Below, one piece after another: positions 22,492 through 35,826 of a stretch of 64,000 bases of DNA (its first letter is position 1; each line of letters starts with the position of its first letter). The DNA is from Selaginella moellendorffii. Its lineage: Eukaryota > Streptophyta > Lycopodiopsida > Selaginellales > Selaginellaceae. Both the position numbers and the translations under genes were made by a program. Under the pieces are notes generated by a model. It was not told the DNA's origin. It made no database searches and saw nothing but the letters and a program-made list of their open reading frames with translations. The stretch spans positions 286,789-350,788 of the forward strand of contig NW_003314383.1 of the NCBI RefSeq assembly GCF_000143415.4. Direction: 5' to 3'.

Positions 22492-23114
22492 GGAATAATG
22501 GAAAACCATCAGGGTTCTCTTGTAAACTGGCCAGGATCTGGAGGAACGTCAAGAGGAGGCATCGGCAGATCTGTAAGTGGTATTAATTGTTCCTGATCCT
22601 TTTGTATGAAGTGTTTCAACCGCTGCACATGCACAATCTCTGGAGGATCGGCCTGTTGGACGTCATGCCGAACCTCATAAACTTGTGGTCTAACTTGCCG
22701 CAACACCTGATACGGTCCTTTCCACTGCGCAAGAAGCCCCTTAGATAAACCACGTACTGTAAGATGGGGAAAACGGACTAACACCAAATCATCCACTTTG
22801 TACTCTGTAGGTGAACGATGATAAGAGTTGTAGCGCCGTTGTTGTCCCACTTATACGTAGCCTAAGTGTTCGGCAGACTCAGTTTGGACAAGTGGAAGAA
22901 TGCTTGTCAAATACTGATCCCACGACCTAACATCGGCAGCTCGTGGCAATCGCGAAGGTAAACCTAGCTTTGTTGATAATATTGGATCATGACCATATAG
23001 GAGTTTATATGGTGAAGCACCAACAAAACTCTACACCCCTGTGACATATGCATATTGAAGAGACGGCAAATAACCATCCCAATTAGAATGTTGAAAGTTC
23101 ACATACTTCGCAAT
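22492..23114 (-). pseudogene. Family A integrase, C-terminal part
   Basis: The frame 22509-22850 encodes the integrase C-terminal domain, with YKVDDLVLVR, then WKGPYQVL and then YEVRHDV followed by HVQRLKHF. Core sequence (PSLQYAYVTG, SPYKLLYGHDP) lies at 22860-23105 with a stop between the two. The family B element begins at 23115, right after GCAAT at 23110-23114. Confidence 0.85.
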
Positions 23115-24258
23115 TGTAGCGCACGTGGTTTTTACCCTTTATCCTATGGTGATTTACCATAGGATAACACCATGAAGCAGAACCTAAACCCTCTTTGTGC
23201 CACGTGACAGATGCCATGTGTCATATGCCACGTGTCCAAAGGACCGTGGTGTGGAACCCGAGGTTCAGGGCCTTGGGCCACTGAACGAAGGAACGGTGCC
23301 AAACTCCCAAGCATGGAGCCAAGGAGTGACGGAACCGAACCACGAAGCAACTCCCGAGCGTACAACCCAAGGAGCAAAGGGACAGGAGCCCGGAGCGACT
23401 TGGAACAGTCCTAGAGCAACCAGCATCCCAATGCCAGGACCAGCATGCAAATTGGAGCCAAATGAAGTTTTGCGCTATTTCGGCATACCGGTGGCCTAAC
23501 GTGAGGATATAGGTACTCCACCAGCTAGCATGGAATGGAACTTGGGCTTAGACCCAAGCCGGACGCAAAACAAGGACAGGCACGCAAGCGGGAGCTAGAC
23601 TATGCCTCAGGTTGGTCGGCCATGCCCGACCTACCCACTATCTCTACTATACATTTGGAACCCCCCACAGCCCCCCCCCTTGAGGAACACACGCTTTGGG
23701 CTTTCACCCCAAGCCTCCCTTAGTATCAGGAGTTAGTCTCTGGGACAAGCTCGAAACTTACTAAATATGGAATATCTTTAGATTGTGAATTTGGACACGG
23801 GATGAACACCGTTGTGTTCAGGCCGATCTCTACATTCCGTAGATGTGCCAAATGAGCAAATCTGGACACTTTCCATAAATAGCATTTGGGACCGAAATGA
23901 GACTAACACAAAGGGCATGATAGCGAGGGTGTTTGGCAGACACGGTAAGCTATCATGTAGCGATATTGAGGGACAAATCTCAATACGCGAGGGTTCTTGT
24001 CAAGCCAGTGCAAGACAGAGCAAAAGAGAACTAAAAAGCCAGGCCAAGTATGCTTGGCTGAATAGACACTTAGGAATTCCGTCCTTATGCTTATCCGGCC
24101 AAGTACAGATGCAAAGTCCAGTTTATTAACACTTGAACAAGAGGGGCTGATAAAGGGTCCAGCAATACCGACCTCCTGCCATCGTGGCAATAAGGTAAGA
24201 GTGTCTGTAAGGACTGGTCGACAGGTAACTTTCGATACCCGAAGTCACATGCGCGACA
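23115..24258 (-). repeat. Family B 3' LTR
   Basis: TGTAGCGCACG...GCGCGACA on the plus strand, 1144 bp. It differs from the 5' LTR at scattered single bases, so the insertion is fairly young. Confidence 0.9.
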
Positions 24259-27200
24259 CTCTCCCCCCCTAGGGAAGATCGACGTCCTCGTCGATGCATA
24301 CTCGAGTCTAGAATACCGTCAAGGAAACAACTCCAGAAAAAGTTCACGGTACTCACACTATGTGAGAAATGCACCAACTTAAATGAGTTAGGAGGCAACC
24401 TCTTTGTCTAACGCGGATGTGCTACCAGCTCAGACACCTTCCAGCCGTCGCTGACAAGGAAATGACCAACGGAGTCAGCCACCCTTGCTGCTCTGGGAGT
24501 CACCCAGCTTACAAAAGTGTGATATGCCCTGCCCGCAGAGACATAGAGAGAGGAACTAGAGGCCCCAACCCTCCTGAGCAAAGAAACCAAACCCGTCGGT
24601 AAGGTTTAGATAGACTACTGTAAACAGGCAGTTAGAGTTGTTTACACAGTCACGCCCTTTCAACGGAATAAGGAACATCGACAGAGAGGCGGGTGATGTG
24701 ACCAGTCGACAGTAGCTACCCCATGACTAAAGATTTCACCATGCACACGAAGTGCCGAAGCCAGTCTGCCCATTACTGGCCCAAACTCAAAGAACAATAG
24801 ATGGACAATATCAAAGTTATAGACAATGATATCTTAGAGTCGGAATTATCAGTGAATAAATCTTATATTAGAACACACAAGTATTCCAAGTATGTTATCA
24901 TCTGATAAACTAGTATTATAGGATAGGAACCACCAAGATCACTATCATTGGAAAACATAGGATTAACCATCCAACAAAATTCAATAGCAAGTATATCATC
25001 AAGTAAACTCAATGATAAAACTTAACTACCGAAGATGGTAGACAGGATGCCAAACAACTTACTAAAGATAACTCAAAGAACACAAAGTATCATTGACTAA
25101 CAAGCACAATACTCGCGAATGTATCACCCGAAGGAAATAACATCCTAATCTATAAGAACTAACTCGGGCAATAATCAACAGAACAAAATGAATGTTGCAA
25201 AGCAAGCAAATATAGTGTTTATGCCAATCATTGCACTAGCCAATCCAGATAGATCCCAGCCAATAACACCAAGGAACTCAAGTTGCCTAAGCAAGTGTCA
25301 GCAACATCCTACTGATGTCTCAATCCCAAGAGACCAAACCAGAGCAAACCACAAATAATATGTGGTATTGCGAAAAGCCATAAGCTATCAAAGATAAGAA
25401 CTAACCATAATGAAAGATCATCAAAATTATCCCATCAATAAAGAGATGCATAATCACCATCTAAGAAGGAATCCACCATCCTGAAGAACGGCAAACCATT
25501 CTATACCAACAATAATTAAGCAAAACCTTTTTGACAAGGATAATCAACTATCCCAGATAATAGTCAATCATCACCAATGATTGGTAGATGCAAAAGCCAA
25601 CTTCAACATCGAAGCTAATAAGTCAAAATGTCTTCCCCAACAACTTCTAACAAATGGAACAACGAGTATAAAACTCAAAGAACCAAAAGTTCGAAGAAGT
25701 CTATAGCCAAGTCTTTCCTAACAATGATCACAAGTCTCACATGAACTAACTTTAATGCTAAAGAAGAAATTATGGTGCAACCCACAACATTTTCCTCAAC
25801 ACATCCATAACCTAAACTTCATAATGCAAAGCTAATGAAGAGCATACCTGCATCAATCTAAAAGCTAAGCATAACAAAGTTATGCTCGATAAGTGATCAC
25901 CAAACAATCCTCCATGAATCCATCTATAACAAGACGTAACTCACTTCATAACAAACACAAGAAGAACCATCAATGATCGATATATTCCAACTCAAATCCA
26001 ATAAGGATTCAAACATTCCAATATCAATCACTAACTCTTTTGCTTGTAGAGTTAGCATCGTCCATGACTGAATCACTTTTCAAGGAAAAGCCAAAGCTCA
26101 ACCTTTACTAAATAATCTCGTGTAGAACACAACTAACTCAACTTGTCACTCAGTTTATTTGAATGTCAAAATAGTTGCTAACTAGCAAATGCACCAATGC
26201 CAATAACACAAGCCATAGCCAAATTATCAACACTATCTTCATTAAGACTAATGAAACTCGACATCAATCTTGCGGAGAGACATCTCATTTCACTGAAATC
26301 TCAATATCAACAATGTCAATGACAAGGCATCACTTCAATGCCATCAACACCAGAACAAAATGAGAAGAAAGCATGAGTGTATCACCACTCAAAACTCTCT
26401 AGCAACTAAGCTAACCAAGGTCGAAGATACTTTACTCAATATCTGAGACCAATTCTTCAACATTACTCAGGTACGGATAACACATCATCAAGGAGTGATT
26501 CACCACGTCCAGACTCAATGAAATCCAACACCACAAACTAAATGCAACCAAATGATATCGACAGAAGTAGAGTCGATATGCCAACATGGAAAACCCATGT
26601 AAGTCTAACGACACGATCCTCCGCAACCCCATCCGGTAAAGCAAGCCCATCACTGCTAAATCATCATCAAGCGAAGCAAGTGTCAAAAGCCTTTGACAAA
26701 GTCTACAAGTAATCACTAGTCGCAAAGCAACTAACAATCACTCTTTCAACTTGCCTTCACAAGACCCAAACACTAAACTCACGTCATCGAGTCATACACT
26801 TGTCCAACATAAACGTGATACCTCCAGTATGAGATAAAAGTACATAGACAAGCACAAACCAAATGACCACTCAAATCCAACTCAACCACGATAAGCCCAC
26901 CAAAGCATTTAGCCAATAGCTCTGAGCATGCCTTGAAGAGGCTAGCTATGCATGATCAATACTCAGCTAATACTAAAGTGAAGACCATGAGATGGATCTA
27001 TATCGGTACACAACCTCCTCATGGACAAAGCTATAGTACGGGTACCAACATCTCAAACTCAAAGAACTAAGTTGAACATCACCATCCTCAACCAAGACAC
27101 AGGGCCACCAAGACCAAGTCAAGATCAGTGAGAGCTCACTACTCTCATAGAGTCTAACGAAATGCAAAGTGCAACCTGCCACCAAGCATAACACTACAAA

Positions 27201-29069
27201 AGAAAGGCACAAGGGTCACCTTTCTAGAAAAGTGCAACGGCCACTTTTCTACACTAACTCCAGACTCTATCCAACTCAATTGCAATAGCCCCAAAAGTTA
27301 GCATCCCTTTCGGGCCACATCATACAAACTACATACTAAGGTCTAAGCTAACCGAAGTCAAATCCAACCCCTTCACTAGTTTGTATTGGCTTTCGAAAAC
27401 GGAATGGTTTTTGAGCAAAGTGATAACAAATCAGCCATTAGAAAAGTCTAAGAAAATTTGTGGAAAAATATTTCCATTCTAGAGAAAGAATGACTCTCAG
27501 TCTAGGAATGCAAACTTTCAAGACTCAACCAATTTCCTCCTACCAACAACTTCACATAGGTTCACCTCAACACAAATTCTCATGACCCATAGTATGCTTA
27601 AGCCTCGAACATCTTTACCCATCTAACCGATATCTAACACCGACATCCGCAAAATGCAAAGTGAACACCCAAGGCTTGATCACGAAGACCACATCTTCGG
27701 ATATCCATATTGCATTAACACTCTTCTTCAATCACCTTCAAGATTCAATGTGAAGTCAAAACACTAACAAGAAAAATGACATGAAAAATCAAAGTTTAAG
27801 GAAAATTCCTCATCACTCGAAATAACAATGCCACTTCCACTAACACCATGCTAGCAATGTCAATGCCCCAACTACACACCTTCTCCATCCAACAATCTAC
27901 TCCAAGTGCTAACGGATCAACAGATGAGCTATAGCAAATGAATGTTACAACCCATTTCTAACACCTAATAGGCAAACTCAAAGAAACAAGGTACCAAGAT
28001 AAGCTTAGTATAATGGACCATCACTGAGAATCCAGTCAAAGCTACTACAATGCTACTTCGTGCAAGTAGACTAGCTTCACTATCAAGCACTTTGGGGTTG
28101 ATCATCATTTACCAAAGCAACTTCGTAAACACATTGCTCACTATCACATGGATATGATATAAGTATCACAATAACTTGATCATCAATCAAGCAACACTAT
28201 GAGCAATGCCCATGTCATTACTTCAAAGGTTTATGTGAATATCAAGTGTCAACTCGATTCGACAAAATGCAACATAAATGCCACACCCCACCAATAGAGA
28301 TTTACAACACCCGACAATACTAACTTTTGTTTACATCACAGACAAACTCATGCCACTCTCTTTCTGACCAATCTCAAAACTAATCCAACACCAAGCTACA
28401 CAAGGAGCAATAGCAAGGTTCCCCGGAAAAGAATTGAGCATTGCAACCCAAGTCTTCCAATAGCAAGCCTAGACAAAATGGTATAGCACTTCACCGCTAT
28501 CCATCCCACAACTCACCATTGTAAGGCCACCATCTCCAACATGCATCAAGATAGGGACTCTTGATTGCATGATGTGAACACAAGCAATGAGTTAACACCT
28601 CGTTGCAAATCATCTCTCCAAGAAGAGAAAATGATTTACGTATTTGATCCTTCGTCCCCGATGACTCTCGTTTCGGTCTCATCTTTGACCAAACCTCAAG
28701 TTTGCTTTCACACTGCCTTCAATTCAATCGAGGAAAAGTTTATGAGAGAGCACGGCCATGACTACTTGAACCAATAGACTAATTCCTATAATCTTGATTG
28801 ATCCACTTGTAACCATGCCTAGGAAGGATCTACTAGTGCCGTGCTAAACAACTACGGGCTAGCCTATTTGCCACTCATAGCAAACCCAGGGAGGTTTGCT
28901 TTCACCCATGGTACATGGAACAACTTACGGAACCACTGGAACCAATGCGAAGTCTTTGCACCCTAACGTGTACCACTTAGATCATCGTTTTCATCTCTGC
29001 GTATGCAACGAGACTAGTTGCCCAATCTCATTGGATAATACTCGCCGAGACTCATTCTCTGATACCAAA
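24259..29069 (-). other. Family B internal region, non-coding
   Basis: 4.8 kb with no supported coding sequence on either strand. Base composition is A- and C-rich on the plus strand (T- and G-rich on the element's sense strand). The first bases (24259-24275) are the polypurine tract read on the minus strand, and the last ones hold the primer binding site. Confidence 0.8.
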
Positions 29070-30214
29070 TGTAGCGCACATGGTTTTTACCCTTTATCCT
29101 ATGGTGATTTACCATAGGATAACACCACGAAGCGGAACCTAAACCCTCTTTGTGCCACGTGACAGATGCCATGTGTCATATGCCACGTGTCCAAAGGACC
29201 GTGGTGTGGAACCTGAGGTTCAGGGCCTTGGGCCACTGAACGAAGGAACGGTGCCAAACTCCCAAGCATGGAGCCAAGGAGTGACGGAACCGAACCACGA
29301 AGCAACTCCCGAGCGTACAGCCCAAGGAGCAAAGGGACAAGAGCCCGGAGTGACTTGGAACAGTCCTAGAGCAACCAGCATCCCAATGCCAGGACCAGCA
29401 TGCAAAACGGAGCCAAATGAAGTTTTGCGCTATTTCGGCATACCGGTGGCCTAACGTGAGGATATGGGTACTCCACCAGCTAGCATGGAATGGAACTTGG
29501 GCTTAGACCCAAGCCAGACGCAGAACAAAGGCAGGCACGCAAGCGGGAGCTAGACTATGCCTCAGGTTGGTCAGCCATGCCCGACCTACCCACTATCCCT
29601 ACTATACATTTGGAACCCCCCACAGCCCCCCCCCCTTGAGGAACACACGCTTTGGGCTTTCACCCCAAGCCTCCCTCAGTATCAGGAGTTGGTCTCTGGG
29701 ACAAGCTCGAAACTTACTAAATATGGAATGTTCTTAGATTGTGAATTTGGACACGAGACGAACACCGTTGTGTTCAGGCCGATCTCTACATTCCGTAGAT
29801 GTGCCAAATGAGCAAATCTGCACACTTTCCATAAATAGCATTTGGGACCGAAATGAGACTAACACAAAGGGCATGATAGCGAGGGTGTTTGGCAGACACG
29901 GTAAGCTATCATGTAGCGATATTGAGGGACCAATCTCAATACGCGAGGGTTCTTGTCAAGCCAGTGCAAGATAGAGCAAAAGAGAACTAAAAAGCCAAGC
30001 CAAGTATGCTTGGCTGAATAGACACTTAGGAATTCCGTCCTTATGCTCATCCGGCCAAGTACAGATGCAAAGTCTAGTTTACTAACACTTGAACAAGAGG
30101 GGCTGATAAAGGGTCCAGCAATACCGACCTCCTGCCATCGTGGCAATAAGGTAAGAGTGTCTGTAAGGACTGGTCAACAGGTAACTTTCGATACCTGAAG
30201 TCACATGCGCGACA
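29070..30214 (-). repeat. Family B 5' LTR
   Basis: 1145 bp with TG...CA ends, next to the tRNA-Met primer binding site at 29057-29067. It is followed on the right by the GCAAT target duplication. Confidence 0.9.
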
Positions 30215-30879
30215 GCAATGATCCCTTTGAATGTCCGAACGAGCCGTTTCACCAGACTGTCTAATTGTGGATGATAAGCACTCATGAAAGTGTGGCATAT
30301 CCCCAACCGAGATGTCAAAACATGAAATGCCTCAACCATAAATATGGGACCATTATCCGAAAAAATCCGCTCTAGACAAGAATGCTAGAACACCACTCGA
30401 TTGAGGAGGAAGTATCCAACAGCAGCTGCAAAGGCACTAGCAAGAGCACCAACTTCCACCTAACGAGTCAAGTAGTCAGAAGCAATAATTACATATTCAT
30501 TGCCAGCAGTCGACTATGGAAAAGGTCTCATAAGATCAAACGCCACCAACTCAAACGGACAGGAAACTGCAATTGACTCTAACCATCCTTCCGCAACACG
30601 AGGGGGAGTATTATGAGCTTGGCACCAAATGCAACTACGCACATACCGGATAATATCACGTCGCATCTTTGGCCAATAGAAAGACTTGTGCAACTTCTTG
30701 ATTACATGACGATGTCCCATATGCCCACCTAGAACAGAAGAATTATGGTAGGCATGGAGAAACCGCAGAATAAAGACAGAAGGCACCACTAGCCATAAAT
30801 GATCATCAGGATCCATCCCCATAAAATAAAGAAGGCCGTCGTCAAGGCGATATTGAGAATGTAAATGCTGGAAAGGCAA
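30215..30879 (-). pseudogene. Family A integrase, N-terminal and core part (right copy)
   Basis: Counterpart of 2851-3515. The zinc-binding module (30514-30879) shows the same GHMGHRHV and CIWC landmarks. The core is cut at 30214 by the family B element, and the rest of the gene resumes at 23114. Confidence 0.85.
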
Positions 30880-30924
30880 GTCATCAGCAAGTGATGCAGG
30901 ATTCTCAAACCCATCTCGAAGCCT

Positions 30925-32283
30925 TCAAATCCACGGCTCAATCTTTTGAGCCTCACAAATCTCATCAAGAGAAGGTAGATCTTGCTCTATACCTTGTGGA
31001 CATTGAACGTCAAGTATAGCAACCGCTGATAGCATAGAATCCTTGTCTAGAAAATCCATAGATGCATGAGCAACAGGCTCGTTAGAAACATGATAAGAGA
31101 GTGGAGAAGGAAGAGGAGCTCGAAAAAGGGCATCAGCATCAACCATAGAACTCCTTGGGCAATGAATAACATTAAAATTATATATCTGAAGCTTCAAAGC
31201 CCATCGAGCAATACGACCAATCAAGTTCTTCTACTTCAATAATGAAGTAATAGTAGCATGGTCACTTTCAAGTAATGTCCGAGAACCATGTAAATATACA
31301 TGAAGTTTCTCGAAACCCCAGACTGTCGCTAAACACTCCTTCTCTGTCATGGAGTAGTTTATCTCTGCTAGTTGTAATGTACGGTTTATATACGCAATGG
31401 GATGGCGCTGACCAAGCACACTCGAGCTCTCTTGCATCAACACACCTCCAACACCAATATCAAAAGCATCCACACGCAAAATAAAAGGTTGAGTGTAGTT
31501 AGGATATGCCAAAACCGAAGGAGTCGTCAATAGCTTTTTGAGATCCACAAACGTCTGCTCACAATCCGAAAACCAGATGAAAGATGATAATAATGACTTC
31601 AGCAACCCTCGCAACGGTGCAATGCGATCAGAAAAATGATCCACAAAACAACTGAGATACTGCACCTTGCCTAAGAAGCACTGCACATCATTCACACACT
31701 TCAGAGTAGGGAACTTTAGAACAACCACAAGTTTGTTAGGATCAACTTGCAAACCCTCACGAGAAATACGGTACGCAAGATAAGTTGTGTCTTTGGACCC
31801 AAACATGCACTTCGACCACTTCAGCTTTAAACCAACGTCGCAAAACCAATCCAACACTTTACAAACATCACGAATATGCTCCTCCCACGTCTCTTCCGAG
31901 TGGATCAAAATATCATCAATGAAGTCAATAGTCACCTCTGGCATATCGCAAAGAACCTCGTCCATTATCCATTGGAAAGTTGCTGGAACATTGTTCAAAC
32001 CAAATGGCATCACCAAGAACTCGTACAAACCAAATGGGGTACGAAAAGCAGTTTTAGGATTATCTTCTTTGGCCATCAGTACTTGCCAGTACTCAGAAGC
32101 AAGATCCAGCTTGGTGAACCAATGACTTTGCCCCAGACGATCCAAGAGATCAGCAGTGTGAGGAAGAGGGTACACATTCAAGATCGTCACTTCGTTTAAT
32201 GAACAATAGTCAATGTAGAAACGAATACTCCCATTAGGCTTTGTCACAAGATAAGGTTCACATGCCCATACCTTTGCTTCCAT
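30925..32283 (-). pseudogene. Family A reverse transcriptase and RNase H (right copy)
   Basis: Here RT and the first RNase H part are one open frame of 350 codons (31231-32283) with the FIDDILIHS active-site block, followed by a further RNase H/connection frame (30925-31224). The stop found near 4296 in the left copy is absent (Tyr-Cys-Thr-Leu is read through). The RT N-terminus is still missing because of the inversion. Confidence 0.9.
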
Positions 32284-32292
32284 TACTTTTGT

Positions 32293-32572
32293 TCCTCCAC
32301 TATTTCCTCTTATGTTTTCGTCTTGTTCTGCTCTTCCTTATTCTAATCCCTCCAATAATCTTTGTGTTGCAACGGTTGACCAGCTTATGAAAGAGTATTC
32401 TAATCTCTTTGAATTTGACCTATCCTCTAGGGCCAAAATTGCCACACGTCATCTGATTCCAACCGGGATGCTCGTCCAATCAAGGTTCCTATTCAAGGAG
32501 ATCAAGATTTTACTTGCAAACGTAAAGGAGATGTTGGACAAGGGTGTTATTCGGAAGTTGCAAAGTCCTTGA
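32293..32572 (+). pseudogene. Inverted RT N-terminal segment (right copy)
   Basis: Same inverted segment as 4929-5208, with only a few substitutions. The inversion predates the segmental duplication. Confidence 0.82.
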
Positions 32573-32679
32573 AGTAGAGGGATGAAGAGGTATGGAAGTG
32601 AGAGGAATGGATAAAACATAAGAAAGTATGAGACAAGGGGAGAAGCCTCAAAGTCACACTTGGCATGATTGTGCTACAA

Positions 32680-33040
32680 CTAATCCATACCAAGAATGAG
32701 ATCAAAAGTTTGACTCAACACCACCCCCAATGATTGCAATTCAAGCTCGAGATCGCCCATATGCACAACCAAGTCTGCCTCATCCCGTGAATATGCATGT
32801 GTACGGCTATTGCCATAAAGAATGAAAACTGGTTTTGCCGCACGACGCAAGTGTAGACGGTAACGTATGGCAACAGGTCGAGCAATAGAAGATAAACTCG
32901 AATCTATATCAACTAACACGGAGAGAATAATAGGAGACCTCTTGTTATTAAAATGAGCTTAGAAAATAAACACTGGATGAACGGGTGTCGAGTGAACCCC
33001 TTGATGATACTCCCAAAAGAAATATGGAGGGGTCACTAAC
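32680..33040 (-). pseudogene. Family A aspartic protease region (right copy)
   Basis: Shows LVDIDSS and the LILGMD block as in the left copy. The upstream part has acquired a stop, so the frame is shorter (79 codons). Confidence 0.7.
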
Positions 33041-33269
33041 TTATTCGCACAAGGTCCCTCAGTTACTCGCGCAACTCTTTATTTCCCAGATACATCTCAG
33101 TGTCCAAACCTTCCATTACAATAGCACCAACGGGACGTTGCTGACGCCAAGGTCTTCATCTAGGAAATGGAGGTCGCCAATCCAGAAAACCCCGACAACA
33201 CCAATAAGTATGACTAATTTCATCACATGCCCAGCAACAAACATCACGGCCACCGCCACGTCCTCGCCC

Positions 33270-33995
33270 TTATCCTTGGACTTGAGCAGCAGGAACATCA
33301 AACTCCATTGGAACAAGACTATCACTTATAGGAAGTGGAACTGAAGGACGTGCAGCAAGAAGTGGAAAAGGTGACGTCTCATAATGTTGTGCCAAACAAA
33401 GAGCATTGTCAAGGGTGGCGAGAGCAAGTGCATGCACAAGTCCGACAAGATCTTGACGAAGTGTTGGCCACAATATTCGTAGCTTGATCTGCTCTGACAT
33501 ACTTGGCTTCGCATGAAGCAAAAGACTTAAAAAACGAACACTAAATTGCATCACCGACTCAAATGGCCCTTGGCGAAGACGATGCAATTATTGGAAGGCA
33601 TCATCACAGTCATCGGCATGTCCAAAGGTGCATTTGAAGATGTCCAAGAGAACACTCCAATCCTTACGAGTGGCTGCGCTTAAACAATTGTACCATTGCA
33701 ATGCCGTCCCTTGGAGACACGTGGGAAACTCACGCAAACATTAAGCATCATCCCAAGAATGATATGTGGCAATCATCATGAAGTGATCGAACCAATGGTA
33801 CACATCATCCTCAGGATTCCCACGAAAGAACTCCAGCCAAATGCGAGGATTGGCACCAAGAGCAGGAGGAGTTGTACCCTATGCTATGAACACCACCATT
33901 AACTGAGTTTGGTTGTTCAATTGCAAACACATAACATTAAGCAATTGTACCAACTGCTGCTCCAGAGTCAAAGGAGGAGATTGCTAATCTGCCAT
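33270..33995 (-). pseudogene. Family A gag (right copy), degenerate
   Basis: The start at 33995 is followed at once by a stop (ATG GCA GAT TAG), where the left copy reads Gln. The gag core (33270-33587) retains LRQGPFESVMQF and LRQDLVGLVHALA. Confidence 0.8.
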
Positions 33996-34219
33996 GAAGA
34001 CGAATGAAAAAGAAAGAGCAAAAGAAGAGAAATGACAAAAAGCTAGAAAGAAATGGTAAATCTAGACAATGCAAAAAGCTAAATCTAAACCAAAAGAAAG
34101 AACAAAATAAAGGAGATGGAAAAAGCTAGATTTAGATAATGCAAAAACTAGATCTAAACCAAAATCCCAAATCCAAGCACTCCTTAGGGACAATCAAAGG
34201 TGCCCTTCAACTCCACCAA

Positions 34220-34394
34220 TGTGAGTGTTTAGAATATAGAAAGGAAATTGAAAAATATGCATATCAATTAGCCCAAAAGCCTAGTTTATATATAAGAGTG
34301 AGTGGTCCAGATTGAAACTAATCTGACGGCTACAAAAATCCCACTATGCTAATATTAGTATACAGTATCATAGCTGTACACTTGGCCCTCATAA
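34220..34394 (-). repeat. Family A short LTR (5' LTR, right copy)
   Basis: TGTGAGTG...GCCCTCATA on the plus strand, homologous to 6857-7030 and 22312-22476. Confidence 0.8.
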
Positions 34395-34452
34395 TTTAAT
34401 ATAAAATAAAATAAATATAGTATTATGAGGTATGGCTACAGATCTAAGGCCC

Positions 34453-35826
34453 AAGTATATAGCTATGGATATGAAGTCTAAATGTATGGCTACAATACTT
34501 TATATTAATATTATTTATATAATATAATATTTATTACATGCTGGGATTTTGATAGCTATTAGATTGGTTTCAATCAAGACCACTCAATCTTATATATAAA
34601 TTAAAGGTTTTAGGCTAATTAGATATATAAATTTCTATATTCCATACACTCATATTGACAAAGTTGAGGGGTAGTCTTGATTGTTTTTGAGGATATATTT
34701 TTATTTTAGATCTAGTTTTTGGTTTAGATAATTAATGTAGTTGTTTAATGTTATATGGTTGAAACTAAACAATTAACTTCAGTTGATGGTGACATTCATG
34801 GCAAATAGTGCAAATTTTCTTACTTTTTTTACCCATCTTTATGTCTGGCCAAATGTTTTCTATAGAAATCCCAAGAATGATATTAATCACTTTAAAATGA
34901 TTGCCAATTATCATTCTTGAAATGATATTTAATGTTTGCAATGGTTTCCCATATGTCTCCAAGAAATATTGTTGTAGTGGTACAAGAGTTTAAGTGTGGA
35001 ACCTCCTCCTAGATGTCTTCAAGTATGCATTTCAAAATGCTGATAATTGTGATGATGTTTTCTAACAATTGCATCATTTTTGTCAAGGACCATCTAAGTT
35101 AATTATACAATTTAATATTTGAATCTAGAGCCTCTTACTTTATGTAGAGCTTAAGTAAAGAAAAATTAGAAATGTTTTCAAAAGAAATATAAAAATGATT
35201 TGCTACACTCTTTAAATGTACCAATGCTTTGTTTGTTTAATAGTAGTGCTTATTTTTTATTAATCTAGTTGATTGATAGAATTTCTAAATACAAGATTAA
35301 ATTTATTACACGTTAACCATTAAATGTTCTAGCATTAAATGTTAGAATATCCTAGAATATTCAAATATATTCTAAATATCTACTACCAAATTTAAATGGG
35401 GACAGAGTTCCTTCAAGATTTCCAAAGACAATTCTAGGTAACTTAATATTTAAAAGGCCAAGTGTAAATGGACATCTGTATTATCTCAATCAAACAAGTG
35501 ATAACCAACTTTCCATTATCCAAACAAACATCCATAAAACATTTATTAAAATCATGCAAATGGAACCTGCCCAAGGCCTACAACTGGACAGCCCATGTGC
35601 CTTCAGCCATTATCACTTTATTGTTATAGTTAGAATTATAATAAAAAAAGTGTAAAGAATAAATAGAAATTTCTATGTTGTACTTATTGAGTTTTTTCAA
35701 GTAATCTACATATAGGAGGAGCTTGAACTAAGACGTATCTCATTTTAATTTAATTCTTAATCTAGATTTATACTTATCATTATATTACCCTAAACCGTAA
35801 ATATCCAAGAATATTTAAGATATTGT
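34453..35826 (+). mobile_element. Old inverted family A fragment and spacer, unit D
   Basis: Copy of 7090-8463: an LTR tail and diverged gag in plus orientation to about 35125, then AT-rich spacer. No gene. Confidence 0.76.

Larger units (their letters stand above)
23115..30214 (-). mobile_element. Complete non-autonomous LTR element, family B (LARD-like)
   Basis: The 7.1-kb element has LTRs at 23115-24258 and 29070-30214, flanked by the 5-bp duplication GCAAT (23110-23114 and 30215-30219). The primer binding site for initiator tRNA-Met lies at 29057-29067 and a polypurine tract at 24259-24275. The internal 4.8 kb has no frame above about 101 codons and nothing like gag or pol, so it must depend on proteins from elsewhere. 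It is nested in the integrase of family A. Confidence 0.92.
22312..34394 (-). mobile_element. Family A Ty3/gypsy retrotransposon, right copy, interrupted
   Basis: This is a gypsy element with both LTRs (22312-22476 and 34220-34394). Its integrase is split by the complete family B element at 23115-30214. Without the insert it is about 5 kb. Its coding region has stops and the inverted RT segment, so it is not autonomous now. Confidence 0.9.

Noticed and set aside
24259-29069. Small frames of 60-101 codons in the family B element
   Set aside because: None is conserved as protein or has a domain. They fit chance frames in non-coding DNA.
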